64,000 bases of DNA from Archegozetes longisetosus (GCA_018873245.2 JAEMBT020000005.1:7736001-7800000); one strand, 5' to 3'; numbered from the stretch's first letter, positions 36,457-48,632 are shown. Numbers and translations: made by a program. Notes: generated from the sequence alone by a model not told the origin.

Positions 36457-37318
36457 ATGATTTTCAATTTGTTTATTATTTCTGTACTAATCACTGGTAA
36501 GTCTTTCAAATCATACGAGTTATTGTATAATTTAATGTGTACTTACATTTGATAAAACAAAAGTTTAAAACTCTAATTTGTTTTACAGTGGAGTTGTGTT
36601 CAGGCAGAGAACCGTTTCCTGATAAAACAGATGACGATTTCCTCAATGATTGTCTTAAGACTCATAATGACTTTCGAGCAATTCATGCAACTCCTCCACT
36701 CACATTGGATCAAAACGTAAGTAAATGTTGTGACAAAGCAACGTTTTCCATCGCAAAATCATTTGTTTCATCAATTATTTGAGAACTGGTTCTCTCAATT
36801 ATAAGAAATATTTGAATCATTTGAATGTTATCTTAAACTATGACTTAGTATGAACTGACTATTGTTTAGATCGTAGCATATGCTAAGACTCGATGCAGTT
36901 CGAGATCGCAAAGTGAAGGATTGAGTGCCGAACACTCTGGTCTGTCTACAAGTTATGGAGAAAACTTGTTTTGGTTCGGTACTTCTGGTAATGCTGTGGC
37001 TTCGTGTAACCATGCAGTATCTAACTGGTATTTTAATAATTCTAATGAGTGTAACTAGATTAAATTTAAGTAATTGTTTGAAAGGTATGGCGAAAATGTA
37101 TTATACAATTATTCGAATCCTGGCTTCAGTTCGCGAACCGGACACTTCACTGCGCTTGTTTGGAAGTGGACGACCAGAATGGATGTGCCCGTTGTGGTGG
37201 TCGTGGCTCGCAATGGTTTGAGACATATATAGCTTGCAACTATCAGCTTCCTGGTAATGTTCAGGGAGGATATTCAACAAATGTGTTGCCTCCAAATTCT
37301 ACAAGTTCTACAGGATAA
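36457..37318 (+). pseudogene. CAP-superfamily secreted protein, type B, frameshifted (left arm)
   Basis: Exons 36457-36496, 36589-36716, 36870-37027 and 37085-37318. Exon 4 is 234 nt, one base short: AATTGG has become AATGG at about 37179-37182, which is the same site where other B copies gained a base. The right-arm partner (40498-41360) is identical around it but intact. The rest is a typical type B CAP with signal sequence, H39, E87, E112 and H129. It may be a recent null allele or an assembly/consensus error. Confidence 0.86.
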
Positions 37319-38052
37319 TATAATTCTTTGATGAAAACAAATCTTATTTTGAAATAATTAAATAAAGTTCATTCGAAGACTAATAAATTTTGAATTTTTC
37401 ACGAAATATGTTTGATCATTTTGTACTATAGGCTACTTCCTTCTTCCGCTCTATGTACAACCCTTGAATCTAATAAAGTATATACCAACACTGTATTTAT
37501 CATAGTATACACTAATGGACAGTTTAAGTAATATACATATATTCAACATTCAATGACAAAATAAACGTCGGAAGTTTTCAAAGATTCTTATCCTCTAGCC
37601 ATTGATGAGTCCATCTAATATATTTTTTGATTGATTTTTGTGGATAAACTATGATTTACTAAAATCTTATTTAGGGATCAACATGATCTAGCTTTAATAG
37701 GTTTATCCGTAAATAAAGCATATTATAGGAATAACTGGTGATCATTTTTAAATTATGATTACCGGTAGTGAAACTGCCCTAAAATGATTGAACTTAACCT
37801 AGCCTAACCTAATTATCATATTAGATTTTAACTTTCTTATGTCTTTCATAGCTTTAGCCGTATTAGTTGTATTTATACGAAATTATTCTATTTTTATTCA
37901 TAATTTTTAATAAAAATAAGCAAATCGGGACTCTAATATTAAGTAATTATGTATTTTTAAAATTCATAATACAGCTTTGTTCGAAGTTGACCGATTGTGC
38001 TTTAGAATATAACTGAACCAACATTAGATTTACTTTTAAATATAATAAGCGT
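37319..38052. other. 3' flank of CAP copy, non-coding
   Basis: AATAAA near 37363 may be the polyadenylation signal. A TTAGG-like doublet lies inverted near 37798. It ends at the hAT sequence. Confidence 0.6.
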
Positions 38053-39677
38053 TGATCCTAAATTTGCATTGTGCTTAAATAGCCATAAAATAAATTGCAT
38101 CACTAAATTTATGGGAAAACTAAAAGCTCAGCTGTTCAAATCAAATGAAAGAAATTCTCAGGAAAACTCATCACAAAATCCTTTCATTTTCGACATTTTA
38201 TTTAACTTTTGATTCATTTAGTGGCGATAAAATCATATCATTTACACTTCAGAATGATGTGAGAATTTGAGGATTTTGTGATGAATTTTCCTGAGAATTT
38301 CTTTCATTTGATTTGAACAGCTGAGCGTTTAGTTTTCCCATAAATTTAGTGATGCAATTTATTTTATGGCTATTTAAGCACAATGCAAATTTAGGATCAA
38401 ATAGAGTTGAAGTAATGAAAATAGGATCAAAGTTTTCTTCATTTACATAGTAAAATGAATTAATTAAATTTTTTTGAGGTACACAGATCACATGTAAATG
38501 CAATAGATTCACATTCATTAAAAATTTTGCAAAATTTTCCTTTTAACATATTCTCCATTTCTGTTGAATGATAGTGCAAAGTTTTTAGCCGCGGAATTCT
38601 GAACTTCGGGTCCAAATGAGTTAATAAGATCACGAAACTGATCACAGTATATCATATTATAAGGGTATCGCGTTGATGCAAATAAATATGATAATTTTTC
38701 TCCCCCATTATTAGTTTTTTTTTATCATTTTATCATATTTATCGTGATTATCATATTTTAAAAAGTTCTTAATTTTTGGTTGACACTCACTTTTGGCATC
38801 CTCTTTTTTAATAAACTCTTTGTATTCATTCATATGGCAATGTTTGAGGCGATTTTTAAAATTTGTTGTGTTTCTCGAAATTTTTGATTTACAATTATCA
38901 ATTTTACATACGGCAAAATCCTTTTCATCGTCAAAATATGTCCAAATTGTTGATAGTTTTGGTCTCCCACCTTTTGTCAAATTTTCATTTTTCTTTCGTT
39001 TCACAGAAACATTTGATTGCGTTACACTGATTTCACTCTCAATTGTTTCTACAGATATCATTGAATCACTATTTTTTGACATTTTGAAACTTAATTTTCA
39101 TAAATATATTCACAATTATTTGTGGTTATTAAGATATGGCACAATGAATTAAACAAAATTAAGGGAAAGTCCCAACTTTTACTTTTGAATGCAAAAAGTG
39201 ATTTTCCATTGTTTATCAAAGAGTGTTTATTGAAAACACGTTTTAAGTTAATCCTATCAAATCACATGATACTAATCCTCAAATTTCATGTTTTCTGAAT
39301 ATGCGCGTACTTTTATAACGAAAACAAATTTCGTGAATTTTCGTTATTATTATCGTTATTGTAATAACAATTGAACTTTTAATTTTAGTTATAGTTATGC
39401 TTAACTGCAACTAAAACTAAATTATAGTTAACGAAAACCATTTTACTTAACGAAAAAGCAATATTAATTATTCTACTCTATCTGCCTCCCTCTACTGCAG
39501 TATACAAGAGTTTCTACACTACCTATTCAATAATTAAATAAGTTTAGGTACAGGTTTGTTAAACTTTGAAATTCATCTTATCTTTATAATTACTTACCAA
39601 ATATGAACCAACTCTTATTAGTTAGCATATATATTCAAATATTTCTCATATAGATGTAAAGAGAGTTCCGAGCACTG
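38053..39677 (-). mobile_element. Decayed hAT transposon at palindrome centre
   Basis: On the minus strand an open stretch (39082-38711) encodes a BED-type zinc finger (GRPKLSTIW, CKIDNC, LKHCH), followed by hAT catalytic-core scraps (ESIAFTCDLCTSKK at about 38470-38510) and a C-terminal piece (STLFDPKFALCL, about 38370-38420). The piece 38270-38400 has an inverted copy at 38053-38172, forming a hairpin with a ~100-bp loop. The presumed 5' terminus reads CAGTGCTCGGAACTC inward from 39677. About 39310-39460 is rich in TAACGAAAA/GTTAT units. Large parts of the transposase are missing, so the element is dead. Confidence 0.8.
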
Positions 39678-40497
39678 ATCTTATTAGCATTAAGGCGACA
39701 GATTAAGCTTTTAAAGTCGCCAAAGTGTGATCTTTTTAAGATCACTGGCACTTCTATTCTTAACGCTTATTATATTTAAAAGTAAATCTAATGTTGGTTC
39801 AGTTATATTCTAAAGCACAATCGGTCAACTTCGAACAAAGCTGTATTATGAATTTTAAAAATACATAATTACTTAATATTAGAGTCCCGATTTGCTTATT
39901 TTTATTAAAAATTATGAATAAAAATAGAATAATTTCGTATAAATACAACTAATACGGCTAAAGCTATGAAAGACATAAGAAAGTTAAAATCTAATATGAT
40001 AATTAGGTTAGGCTAGGTTAAGTTCAATCATTTTAGGGCAGTTTCACTACCGGTAATCATAATTTAAAAATGATCACCAGTTATTCCTATAATATGCTTT
40101 ATTTACGGATAAACCTATTAAAGCTAGATCATGTTGATCCCTAAATAAGATTTTAGTAAATCATAGTTTATCCACAAAAAATCAATCAAAAAATATATTA
40201 GATGGACTCATCAATGGCTAGAGGATAAGAATCTTTGAAAACTTCCGACGTTTATTTTGTCATTGAATGTTGAATATATGTATATTACTTAAACTGTCCA
40301 TTAGTGTATACTATGATAAATACAGTGTTGGTATATACTTTATTAGATTCAAGGGTTGTACATAGAGCGGAAGAAGGAAGTAGCCTATAGTACAAAATGA
40401 TCAAACATATTTCGTGAAAAATTCAAAATTTATTAGTCTTCGAATGAACTTTATTTAATTATTTCAAAATAAGATTTGTTTTCATCAAAGAATTATA
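39678..40497. other. Start of right palindrome arm, non-coding
   Basis: Mirror of 37319-38047. Positions 39678-39769 continue the ancestral flank further than the left arm does, so the left inner end has lost about 90 bp. Confidence 0.6.
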
Positions 40498-41360
40498 TTA
40501 TCCTGTAGAACTTGTAGAATTTGGAGGCAACACATTTGTTGAATATCCTCCCTGAACATTACCAGGAAGCTGATAGTTGCAAGCTATATATGTCTCAAAC
40601 CATTGCGAGCCACGACCACCACAACGGGCACATCCAATTCTGGTCGTCCACTTCCAAACAAGCGCAGTGAAGTGTCCGGTTCGCGAACTGAAGCCAGGAT
40701 TCGAATAATTGTATAATACATTTTCGCCATACCTTTCAAACAATTACTTAAATTTAATCTAGTTACACTCATTAGAATTATTAAAATACCAGTTAGATAC
40801 TGCATGGTTACACGAAGCCACAGCATTACCAGAAGTACCGAACCAAAACAAGTTTTCTCCATAACTTGTAGACAGACCAGAGTGTTCGGCACTCAATCCT
40901 TCACTTTGCGATCTCGAACTGCATCGAGTCTTAGCATATGCTACGATCTAAACAATAGTCAGTTCATACTAAGTCATAGTTTAAGATAACATTCAAATGA
41001 TTCAAATATTTCTTATAATTGAGAGAACCAGTTCTCAAATAATTGATGAAACAAATGATTTTGCGATGGAAAACGTTGCTTTGTCACAACATTTACTTAC
41101 GTTTTGATCCAATGTGAGTGGAGGAGTTGCATGAATTGCTCGAAAGTCATTATGAGTCTTAAGACAATCATTGAGGAAATCGTCATCTGTTTTATCAGGA
41201 AACGGTTCTCTGCCTGAACACAACTCCACTGTAAAACAAATTAGAGTTTTAAACTTTTGTTTTATCAAATGTAAGTACACATTAAATTATACAATAACTC
41301 GTATGATTTGAAAGACTTACCAGTGATTAGTACAGAAATAATAAACAAATTGAAAATCAT
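40498..41360 (-). CDS. CAP-superfamily secreted protein, type B, the only intact copy
   Basis: Exons 41321-41360, 41101-41228, 40790-40947 and 40498-40732 give 186 aa with no lesion. Signal sequence MIFNLFIISVLIT; CAP residues H39 (HNDFR), E87 (GENLFW), E112 (YGEN), H129 (GHFTALVWKW) and signature YIACNYQLPGNV. Seven cysteines (17, 35, 65, 102, 143, 146, 160). [11 protein letters not shown] is in frame here, unlike in the other four type B copies. The ATG is conserved among copies and follows a TATA box. If the other B copies are truly broken, this is the single functional source of type B protein in the window. Probably secreted. Confidence 0.92.
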
Positions 41361-41408
41361 TTTGTTTCAGTACAAACTTGAAGAATAACTTAATTTGGAT
41401 TCGTTTGT

Positions 41409-41416
41409 CTTTTATA
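41409..41416 (-). promoter_or_regulatory. TATA box of CAP gene at 40498
   Basis: TATAAAAG on the minus strand, 49 bp upstream of the ATG. Confidence 0.7.
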
Positions 41417-42721
41417 GTTTTCGACTGAGTTTTTGACAGTACAACAAATGTATTCTACAGAATCCACACCTTAAATTGATTCATATCAAATTGTCAAATA
41501 TTTATTAATTGTTTAATATGCAGGCTTTTCTGACAAAATAAATGAATTGCATAAATTTAGGTCTTCAGAATCGAAAACAAATAAATCATTATTAATATAT
41601 TTTTATGATTAATGTTTAACCGATTGTCAAATATTTTTGTGCAGTCAAATACATTAGTATTCAGAGTATAATATCTACAAAAACTTAAGTAAACTGATTA
41701 TTAATTAATTTTGATCACATGATTCAATTTTGAAATTAATTTTAGGATTAATTAAAATTTCATTTGTTTAGTTTATTTTTTATTCTAATTATGTTCTAAA
41801 TAGAAATTATTTTCAAATTAGAATAAAGTCATAAAAGTTCTTACGATAGGAAAAATAAGCCATTTATCTCATTTTGAATAATTGGTTTGTGTTATAACTT
41901 CTGATCGTGTATTGAATGATGTTTCGCAAATGGAATATACAACCGATACATTTAATCGATACAATTATTTATTGATGTCGTTTGAAACGTTTGACACAAT
42001 TTTTCTCAATATATCAAAATAGACTGCCATTTGTTAACTGTTGACCAATATTTTCTCTTAAATTAATTAATGTATCAAATTTCGTTTTTATCATTATCTT
42101 TGTTTGAATATTGAGATTAAAGTAATTTCTAAATAATATTCTTATGACGAAGAACTTAACATCTTATAAGATCTTTATTCCTAATGTTTTTAGTTAAGCT
42201 ACATTCGACCGAAAACATCAAATAACTATAACGTAATTGAAGAGTGCGTTAAATTATGATTTGCCGGCCGTTCCTCAAAACTATTCATTTTATGCTCATT
42301 TCAATTTTACTAAAATTTGATATCCCTCATTTACTTTATTTTTCATTCTTTGTATATATTTCGGCTTTGTAATTATATTTGGTTTGTGAGCACAAAGATT
42401 CATTAGCCTTAATAACATTGATGATTAGCTTAATTCTGATATTATTATTTAGTACAAGAATAAAATGACAACTGTTACAAACAATTTTAAGAAATCAAAC
42501 AAATTGAATATTTGTTATTTTTAAATGAACTTCATTCAACTATTTCTAACTCAAATTTCACTGAACTAGAGAATTCTACTATCCTATAGAACTAAAATAG
42601 AAGATATATAAAAGCTTTTGTTGGAATCGTCTCACAAAGTTTTGTGGGGTTTCACACTCATTAACGACAAGTTTTTCACTGCTTCCAGCCTAAATTATAG
42701 CAACAAACTCATTAATTGTTT

Positions 42722-43000
42722 TTACGATTTTCAAACAACTTCAGTGAAGTGTTCCGTTTTAGAATGAAACCTGCACTTAAATATTTTTGTTTTCAATTTT
42801 ATGCCTTTCATATAAATGATTAATAGTCAAATTTTAGAAAAACTTATATCTGCTTTATCTTATATTTCATTACTTCTACACAATACCTTACGATTTGAAT
42901 TGGGTTTCCGACTCTCAGCAAATTTTATATACATTCTTGTACCAGACCAACGTGTTCTTCATTTAGTTGTTGTGATACTGAGATTTGCACAGGTTATGAT
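42722..43000 (-). pseudogene. Degenerate CAP relic (exons 3 and 4), right arm
   Basis: Mirror of 34817-35095 with the same stops. Confidence 0.62.
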
Positions 43001-45770
43001 CTAAATAATTTATAGTTAATTTAAGACATTCCACTTGTTCACAAATATCGGAGCGCAAACATCTAACCAAACCCAATACAATACTACCAAACTAACTCAA
43101 TCTTACCTGATCTAGAGAAGAATATAAAGTAGAATAGTTGTATCATAATTTTATGAACTAACTGGGAACTCATTGAAATTCATACGGTAAAGGAATGTTA
43201 TTTCAAAATTTAAATTCGACATACAGTTAAGTCTTTTTGAGTCACAACTCAAAACTTTATTAAAAGTATATATACCTCACGACAAAAAAATCCGGAAAAG
43301 GTAAGTGTCAAGCTTTCAATGAAAATTACAATATTTTGACCTGAAATTCATCACAAGAATGCATTTGATTCTAATTATTACAGCTAAAAAGAAATGAGAA
43401 TTCAATTCGATCTCCTTCTGTAGCTATACACTTTTTAGTGCGCTCTTTCATACTTTTGTTAAATGACTCCTATATGTCTAATTATAAAATGTCATTTGAT
43501 TTATGAGTTATCTAATTTTGGAGACATCTAAAGCGATATTATTCCTAAAGACTTGAAAATGGTCATTGGTGAACATTTTATTTTGTTTAATTAGTGAAGA
43601 GCACAAGCTAGCTGTGAACTGAGCTGCACTTGAGGCCCAATTTTAGCTGTGTTTGAGCTTATAAGCTCGAGCTTCAAGCTCGGCTCATTTGAATTGAAGC
43701 TTATTTATTTAATAGAGCAAAAATAGTATTAACCGTAAAATGGTAATGAATATTGAACTGTTTCTCATATGTTAGCAAAATAGGCACTAGATTACATCTA
43801 TAGAATTGAATGATGAGATGCATTGCTTGTTTGTGAATCATTGTTTTTAAAATAAAATTCACTTTAAACTGAAATTAACTCAATAACTGTTTATTTGAAG
43901 AGAGAATTAGTGATGCCTTAGGCCTTAAAAGTAATATTTTTATTAACTGTTAAGTCTTTTTATATTGAAAAACGAGATAATCTCAAACAATTTTTGAAAA
44001 TTATTCAAAATAAGAGAAAATTGTTGTTTGAAACTGTTATCAAAATGACTCGAAAAGAAAGTGAAATACAGTGGCTCACAATTATTGATAAGTGACACTG
44101 ATGTCGAAGTTTGAATTCATTATTCAAACTTTATGACCAAAACTAGTGTATATTTTGCACATTTTAAAACGGTGAGTTATTGAAGAGATTAATATGAATA
44201 TAGTTTTGGGTCAAAAGAGGACTAACCAGAGAATAAGTAATGAAATACGAAAACTGATTATCGATAAGTTGAACAGTGGTTTAGGTTCACAAGGTTGTCA
44301 GTAGAAGTTGTGACAATATTTAGCTTAAAGCCCTGCACTGTTTGCTGTGTTTCGACAAAGTTTTATTGTTATTTGTGGGCGACGGCCGAGTCGTCAAAGT
44401 TATTTACCACTCCTTCAAAAGCAATAGAAAGAAAAATACTGTAATAATTGAGATTCTGTTTGTGTCTTTGATTATGTGTTTGAAAATACCACGTCAACCA
44501 AATATTTTTTCAGCATTTTTGCAATAAACGAGTTAGTTTGTATGTTTACACAATTCTATTATGATTTGTAATATTTGAAAGTGAATCTCGCAATATTTCA
44601 CAAGCTATTAATCAAACTTTTCGGTTACTCGAACGCCTTAATGAGATATAGAGACTTAGGGCAAAAAATGAACAAGAGATGGTTTGATTGATCGCAAGCC
44701 TCATCTAATAATGTAGATAATGAAATGAAATTTTGGTTCAACACTTGATTATTTTTAACTTTTTCTCCAGAGAAAATTGTAATAAAACTTAAATAAATAT
44801 ATTATTTAACTGAAATTCTTCGAATATTTGATTTGATTTGTAATTCATTGATTCAAATTTAATATAATTCACATGTTGGTAAAATATGAACACGAAATAC
44901 GATAATCGCAAGCATAAATGAAGAATTTCAAAATAATTACCATCTGTGATTCAGTTCGATTTCGTAATTATTAAATTATTTTAAATTAAATTACTTATTA
45001 TTCTGAGTGACGAAGCTAGTGGGTGCCGAAGATGTACAGGCAGCCTCGATTCAAATCTCTTGCTAATTTTTAAGAGATTGCTACATTTCAGAATTTATAA
45101 CTTTATTAATTTGTTGCAATAGCTGCTACAAAATAAGGTAAGAATGCATTATAACTCAAATTTAAAACTTTGACAAAATATGTTTTAGTCGAAAAAATAT
45201 ATTCGATCAATGTTAATATGGTGAGTGCACTCTGAACTTCGAACTTTGTACACTCCGCTACGAACCTTTTGGCTTCGCCACTGACTATTCTCCAATATTG
45301 ATGGAAAAGCTAAAAATGAAATAGATTTATTCAACGATATGATGATGGCCAGTACAAGATTTACATAGAAGTTGTTGTGTGAACTCCTAGAAAACATCGA
45401 ATAAAAAACTCACTCTGATTGAAGCGATTAATTTGATTTCCGAATTGACCGCTTTCATACATAAGTAGTGCTTTCAAATCTTTCAAAATTGCGCTCAGCT
45501 AAAAAAGAAAGTGCAAATTAAGTGCCCAAACTGTAAACCTATCTTCAAATGCAATAATAAAAAATGAATGCTTTACAAATTAAAGAAATTTCAAACCTCT
45601 GCTTAACCCAATCTTTTACAAATATTATTTCTATCTTATTACATTGTTCATAGAATTCAATTGATGACTGTAAGTCTGAGACTTACAAGTTTTATTTAAG
45701 ATTTAGATCTCTTTTAATCAAAATACAAATATTTAATTCATAGAAGGTGTGCACCAAAACTTATTTGTAT
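43001..45770. other. Right arm, non-coding
   Basis: Mirror of 32053-34816, including the AGCTC-rich patch at about 43605-43690. No gene seen. Confidence 0.5.
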
Positions 45771-48632
45771 TTAATTATAATGATAGTAAATGGGAGGTCT
45801 CGGATATCCAAAGTCCAGTTTAAGAGGTTTTACATTAGAATTGAAAGTAGTCTTAATCGATAAGAAGAAATTTCCAGTTGTCTTATGCTTAAGGCATTCA
45901 TCAATTATTTTATTCTGTTCTTTGCGAGCAGTCTTCAGATCTAGTTTTTCAACCGATGATATGATTTTCTTATAACAATTAACAACTTCTGGCAAATTGA
46001 AAAGCGCACAAATTCCTGCATTACATTCAACTGAAGTGAACGCAGTCAATAAAACCTAAATTACATGAAAATCAAATTCATATCAATTTATACTTTTCTT
46101 ATCAAATATATCTATGAATTACTAAATTGTTTGAATACCTCATCAAAACCACAGAATATTTTGAAATTATCCTTAAAATTCTTCTGCAGCAGTGAAAATC
46201 TGATGACATTGTTGTCAGTGAACTGTAATAAACATGAAAAATTGAGTTTAGAAAAACGTTAATTTCAGGTCAAATTAATGCAAATCAATTACTTTCATAG
46301 CCGCGAATTGTGGTATTTGTCTTAATCCTTCCTCAACAAGATTAACGACATCAACTAATGAACAAAATTTTCAAATAATGTTTCAAACAAATAGTCTAAA
46401 GAAAATATCTTACAATTAAATTCTCCGACCATGAATGGGATGTGGTAGTAAAGTAAGGGAGTATTAGGCGCTGCGTTTCCAAATAGTTTGAGGTAATTGA
46501 TCAAATCATCAACAGAAGTTGGTTTATAATAATTGGGCGGTAAAACAGCAATCGCATCATACCCTAAGCTCTCGACTTGCTTTGAGAGTTGAAGCGCTTC
46601 TTTAACGCAAGTTGATGTCACGTTGATCACTGCCAACAAATTTGCATTTTGTTCATCAATCGCTTCACGCCAAGCCTTAGCTATAGCTAACTTTTCATCG
46701 TTGGTCAGATTATATCCTTCGCCAGTAGTTCCAATAATATAAACTCCATCCACATTATTGTTAACTAAATATTTGACATAACCAGGTATCATCGACACAT
46801 TAACTTCGCTGTAAAAGTTAAAAATTCATTCATTATAATACTCTAAACTTGTTACAAATCAAATTCATAAGTTTAACAACTTTGCAAAGTTTTCATTTAT
46901 GCCTCAATATTTACAATAACTATTATTTTGTTGGACTGATTAAAAGTTGACTTCCATTACTTTATTTCAGTTAAATCAAATGTACAAATATCTCATATAA
47001 ATCAAATATTTTCTTTTATTAAACAGCATTTATGAAGTTAAGAAAACCTTAAGCGTGACATTTGTATCTAAAGTTCAAGTACGGCAAGAGTGAATTTAGT
47101 TTTGTGAGATAAGCATTTCTTCGTGATATAAACTAAATGACTGAACCAACTTTCAGAGATTCTAACGGTCTGTCGGACGAAGTCTGAATGAAAAAAATAA
47201 TCTCAATTGAACTGATAAGTAAGTTTTGTGTACAGTTCTGTTAGTTATTTCTGTACAGACATTTCTCGTTCGCTGACAAACTATAAGTGAAAATTATAGG
47301 TATTTTCAACTCAACTTTGAAATGCATAAGTCTTTGATTAAACAAATTTCAGGTTCAAATCGTTGATAGTTTTCACACAACAGAATGAACGCTGAGTCAA
47401 ATGTGTTTGATTCAATGTGATTAAGTAAACATGCAATTTATAATTGTTTCTAAATTATAAGTATTAAAAATGGGGAAAGTTTTGTCGCGGTTCAAATATT
47501 GTAAGAGTTTTCACCAAAGACTCTCATCAAATGTGTTAAGTATTAGAACTATTTCTTCAGAAGGCATTGAAGTGATTGAAGAAACGGATGGATTTGTTAG
47601 CATTGAAGTAGTCGAGAGAACAAGAATTTTAAACAATGACATATTAATTGAGATCTTATCGTATCTACCAATTAAGCCATTATTACAATTAGAGAGAGTT
47701 TCGAAACAATTTCAGTTTTGTGTCAGATTTGTGTTGACAAATATAACTGGTATTAGAGGTAAAGAACTAATTGGTAATGAATGCACAGATAGTCAACACT
47801 GGACTCGATTCGGGAACATTGAAGAGATTGACAAAGATCTGCAACTATCAAATGATTCATTTCTAGCAACTACTGATAGAGTTATACTAAAGCGACGAAT
47901 GGACGCTCTGCTACAGAAGTGTCCAAATATTCGATCTGTTAGTTTGCCATTAGTTCGTTTACCAGTTGTCACACAATTTATTGAACACATTGGACCTCAT
48001 GTTTTAAATTTAGAATGTCTTCGTATCAGATTTGATGCTAATGTTATGCTCACAAATACTTTTTTCATACTTATGTCAACTGCAATCAGAGATAAAGTAC
48101 TTCATTTGGACATCAGCTTAACTTATAATAACTTTTTCTCAAAGTCAAGTTTTTATCAGTTAATCAATAGTTTGTGTGCATTGCAATTTCTAACTATTCG
48201 GTGTCCAATCGACAGCATTAATCCAATTGCAATTATTGAATCGTTGGGGCCAAATGTCAGAAAGCTAACTTTTATATTTGAATAAAACATTTAGATATTT
48301 TCCCTTTAATTCAGTCAATTGTCTACACTTTATAATCCCTGGCATTCAGACTAACCCACAAATACTTTTATAGTCTGTAATTTCTCTTTTTCAACATACT
48401 TTCAATAAACAGTTTTTCAAACTTAAACTTTTGGTTCATTTTATTCAAATATGAATCATAAATGAGATCTATGTAACAGCAAATGACTAGTTTAGCAGTT
48501 ACGGTAATCTTTCAACTTATTTGACTTCAACTATATAAAGACTCACCCATTTTCATCGTAAGGTGTGAGGACAGCAGCCATTGCGCCTTTAAATTGCAAA
48601 AGTCTTTGGATTTTCTTCTCAAGAGTTGCCAT
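45771..48632 (-). CDS. N-acetylneuraminate lyase/DHDPS-family protein, complete
   Basis: Five exons on the minus strand: 48547-48632, 46414-46808, 46293-46354, 46139-46222 and 45771-46055, giving 303 aa, the usual length for this class I aldolase family (sialic acid cleavage to pyruvate plus N-acetylmannosamine in the cytosol is the known reaction of animal members). Exon 1 starts MATLEKKIQRLL and ends TPYDEN-G; it splices in phase to GEVNVS. GTTGEG (55-60), YYHIP (149-153) and the Schiff-base Lys181 in AMKFTD are visible. The C-terminal third is more diverged than usual, so substrate preference is uncertain. Intron 1 (46809-48546) contains an F-box gene on the other strand. Exons 2-5 lie in the palindrome arm; exon 1 does not. 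Confidence 0.88.
47470..48285 (+). CDS. F-box protein with LRR-like repeats
   Basis: A single exon of 271 aa. Residues about 52-85 (RILNNDILIEILSYLPIKPL, then LERVSKQFQFC) fit an F-box, which recruits Skp1 of SCF ubiquitin ligases. From about residue 145, CPNIRSVSLPLVRLP, LNLECLRI, LQFLTIRC and GPNVRKLTF are spaced like degenerate leucine-rich repeats for target binding. The first 45 residues are unassigned. It is short for an F-box/LRR protein and may be truncated or a member of an expanded family. It lies within intron 1 of the lyase-like gene, antisense to it, and starts 47 bp outside the palindrome arm. Polyadenylation signal AATAAA near 48404. Substrate unknown. Confidence 0.82.
   Translation: MGKVLSRFKYCKSFHQRLSSNVLSIRTISSEGIEVIEETDGFVSIEVVERTRILNNDILIEILSYLPIKPLLQLERVSKQFQFCVRFVLTNITGIRGKELIGNECTDSQHWTRFGNIEEIDKDLQLSNDSFLATTDRVILKRRMDALLQKCPNIRSVSLPLVRLPVVTQFIEHIGPHVLNLECLRIRFDANVMLTNTFFILMSTAIRDKVLHLDISLTYNNFFSKSSFYQLINSLCALQFLTIRCPIDSINPIAIIESLGPNVRKLTFIFE

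Larger units (their letters stand above)
30404..38047 (+). repeat. Left arm of giant inverted repeat
   Basis: Mirrors 39770-47423: equivalent positions add to about 77817-77828 across the whole length, with only scattered substitutions and small indels. The outer edge falls at about 30404, where similarity stops within the line TAGTCACATTGAAGTC. Confidence 0.92.
39770..47423 (-). repeat. Right arm of giant inverted repeat
   Basis: Inverted partner of 30404-38047. The outer edge at about 47423 lies 47 bp before the F-box gene and inside intron 1 of the lyase-like gene. Confidence 0.92.

Noticed and set aside
33290..44527. 61-codon open stretch starting MLCFDKVLL in both arms
   Set aside because: Present twice only because the arms are duplicated; no domain, start context or splice partners.
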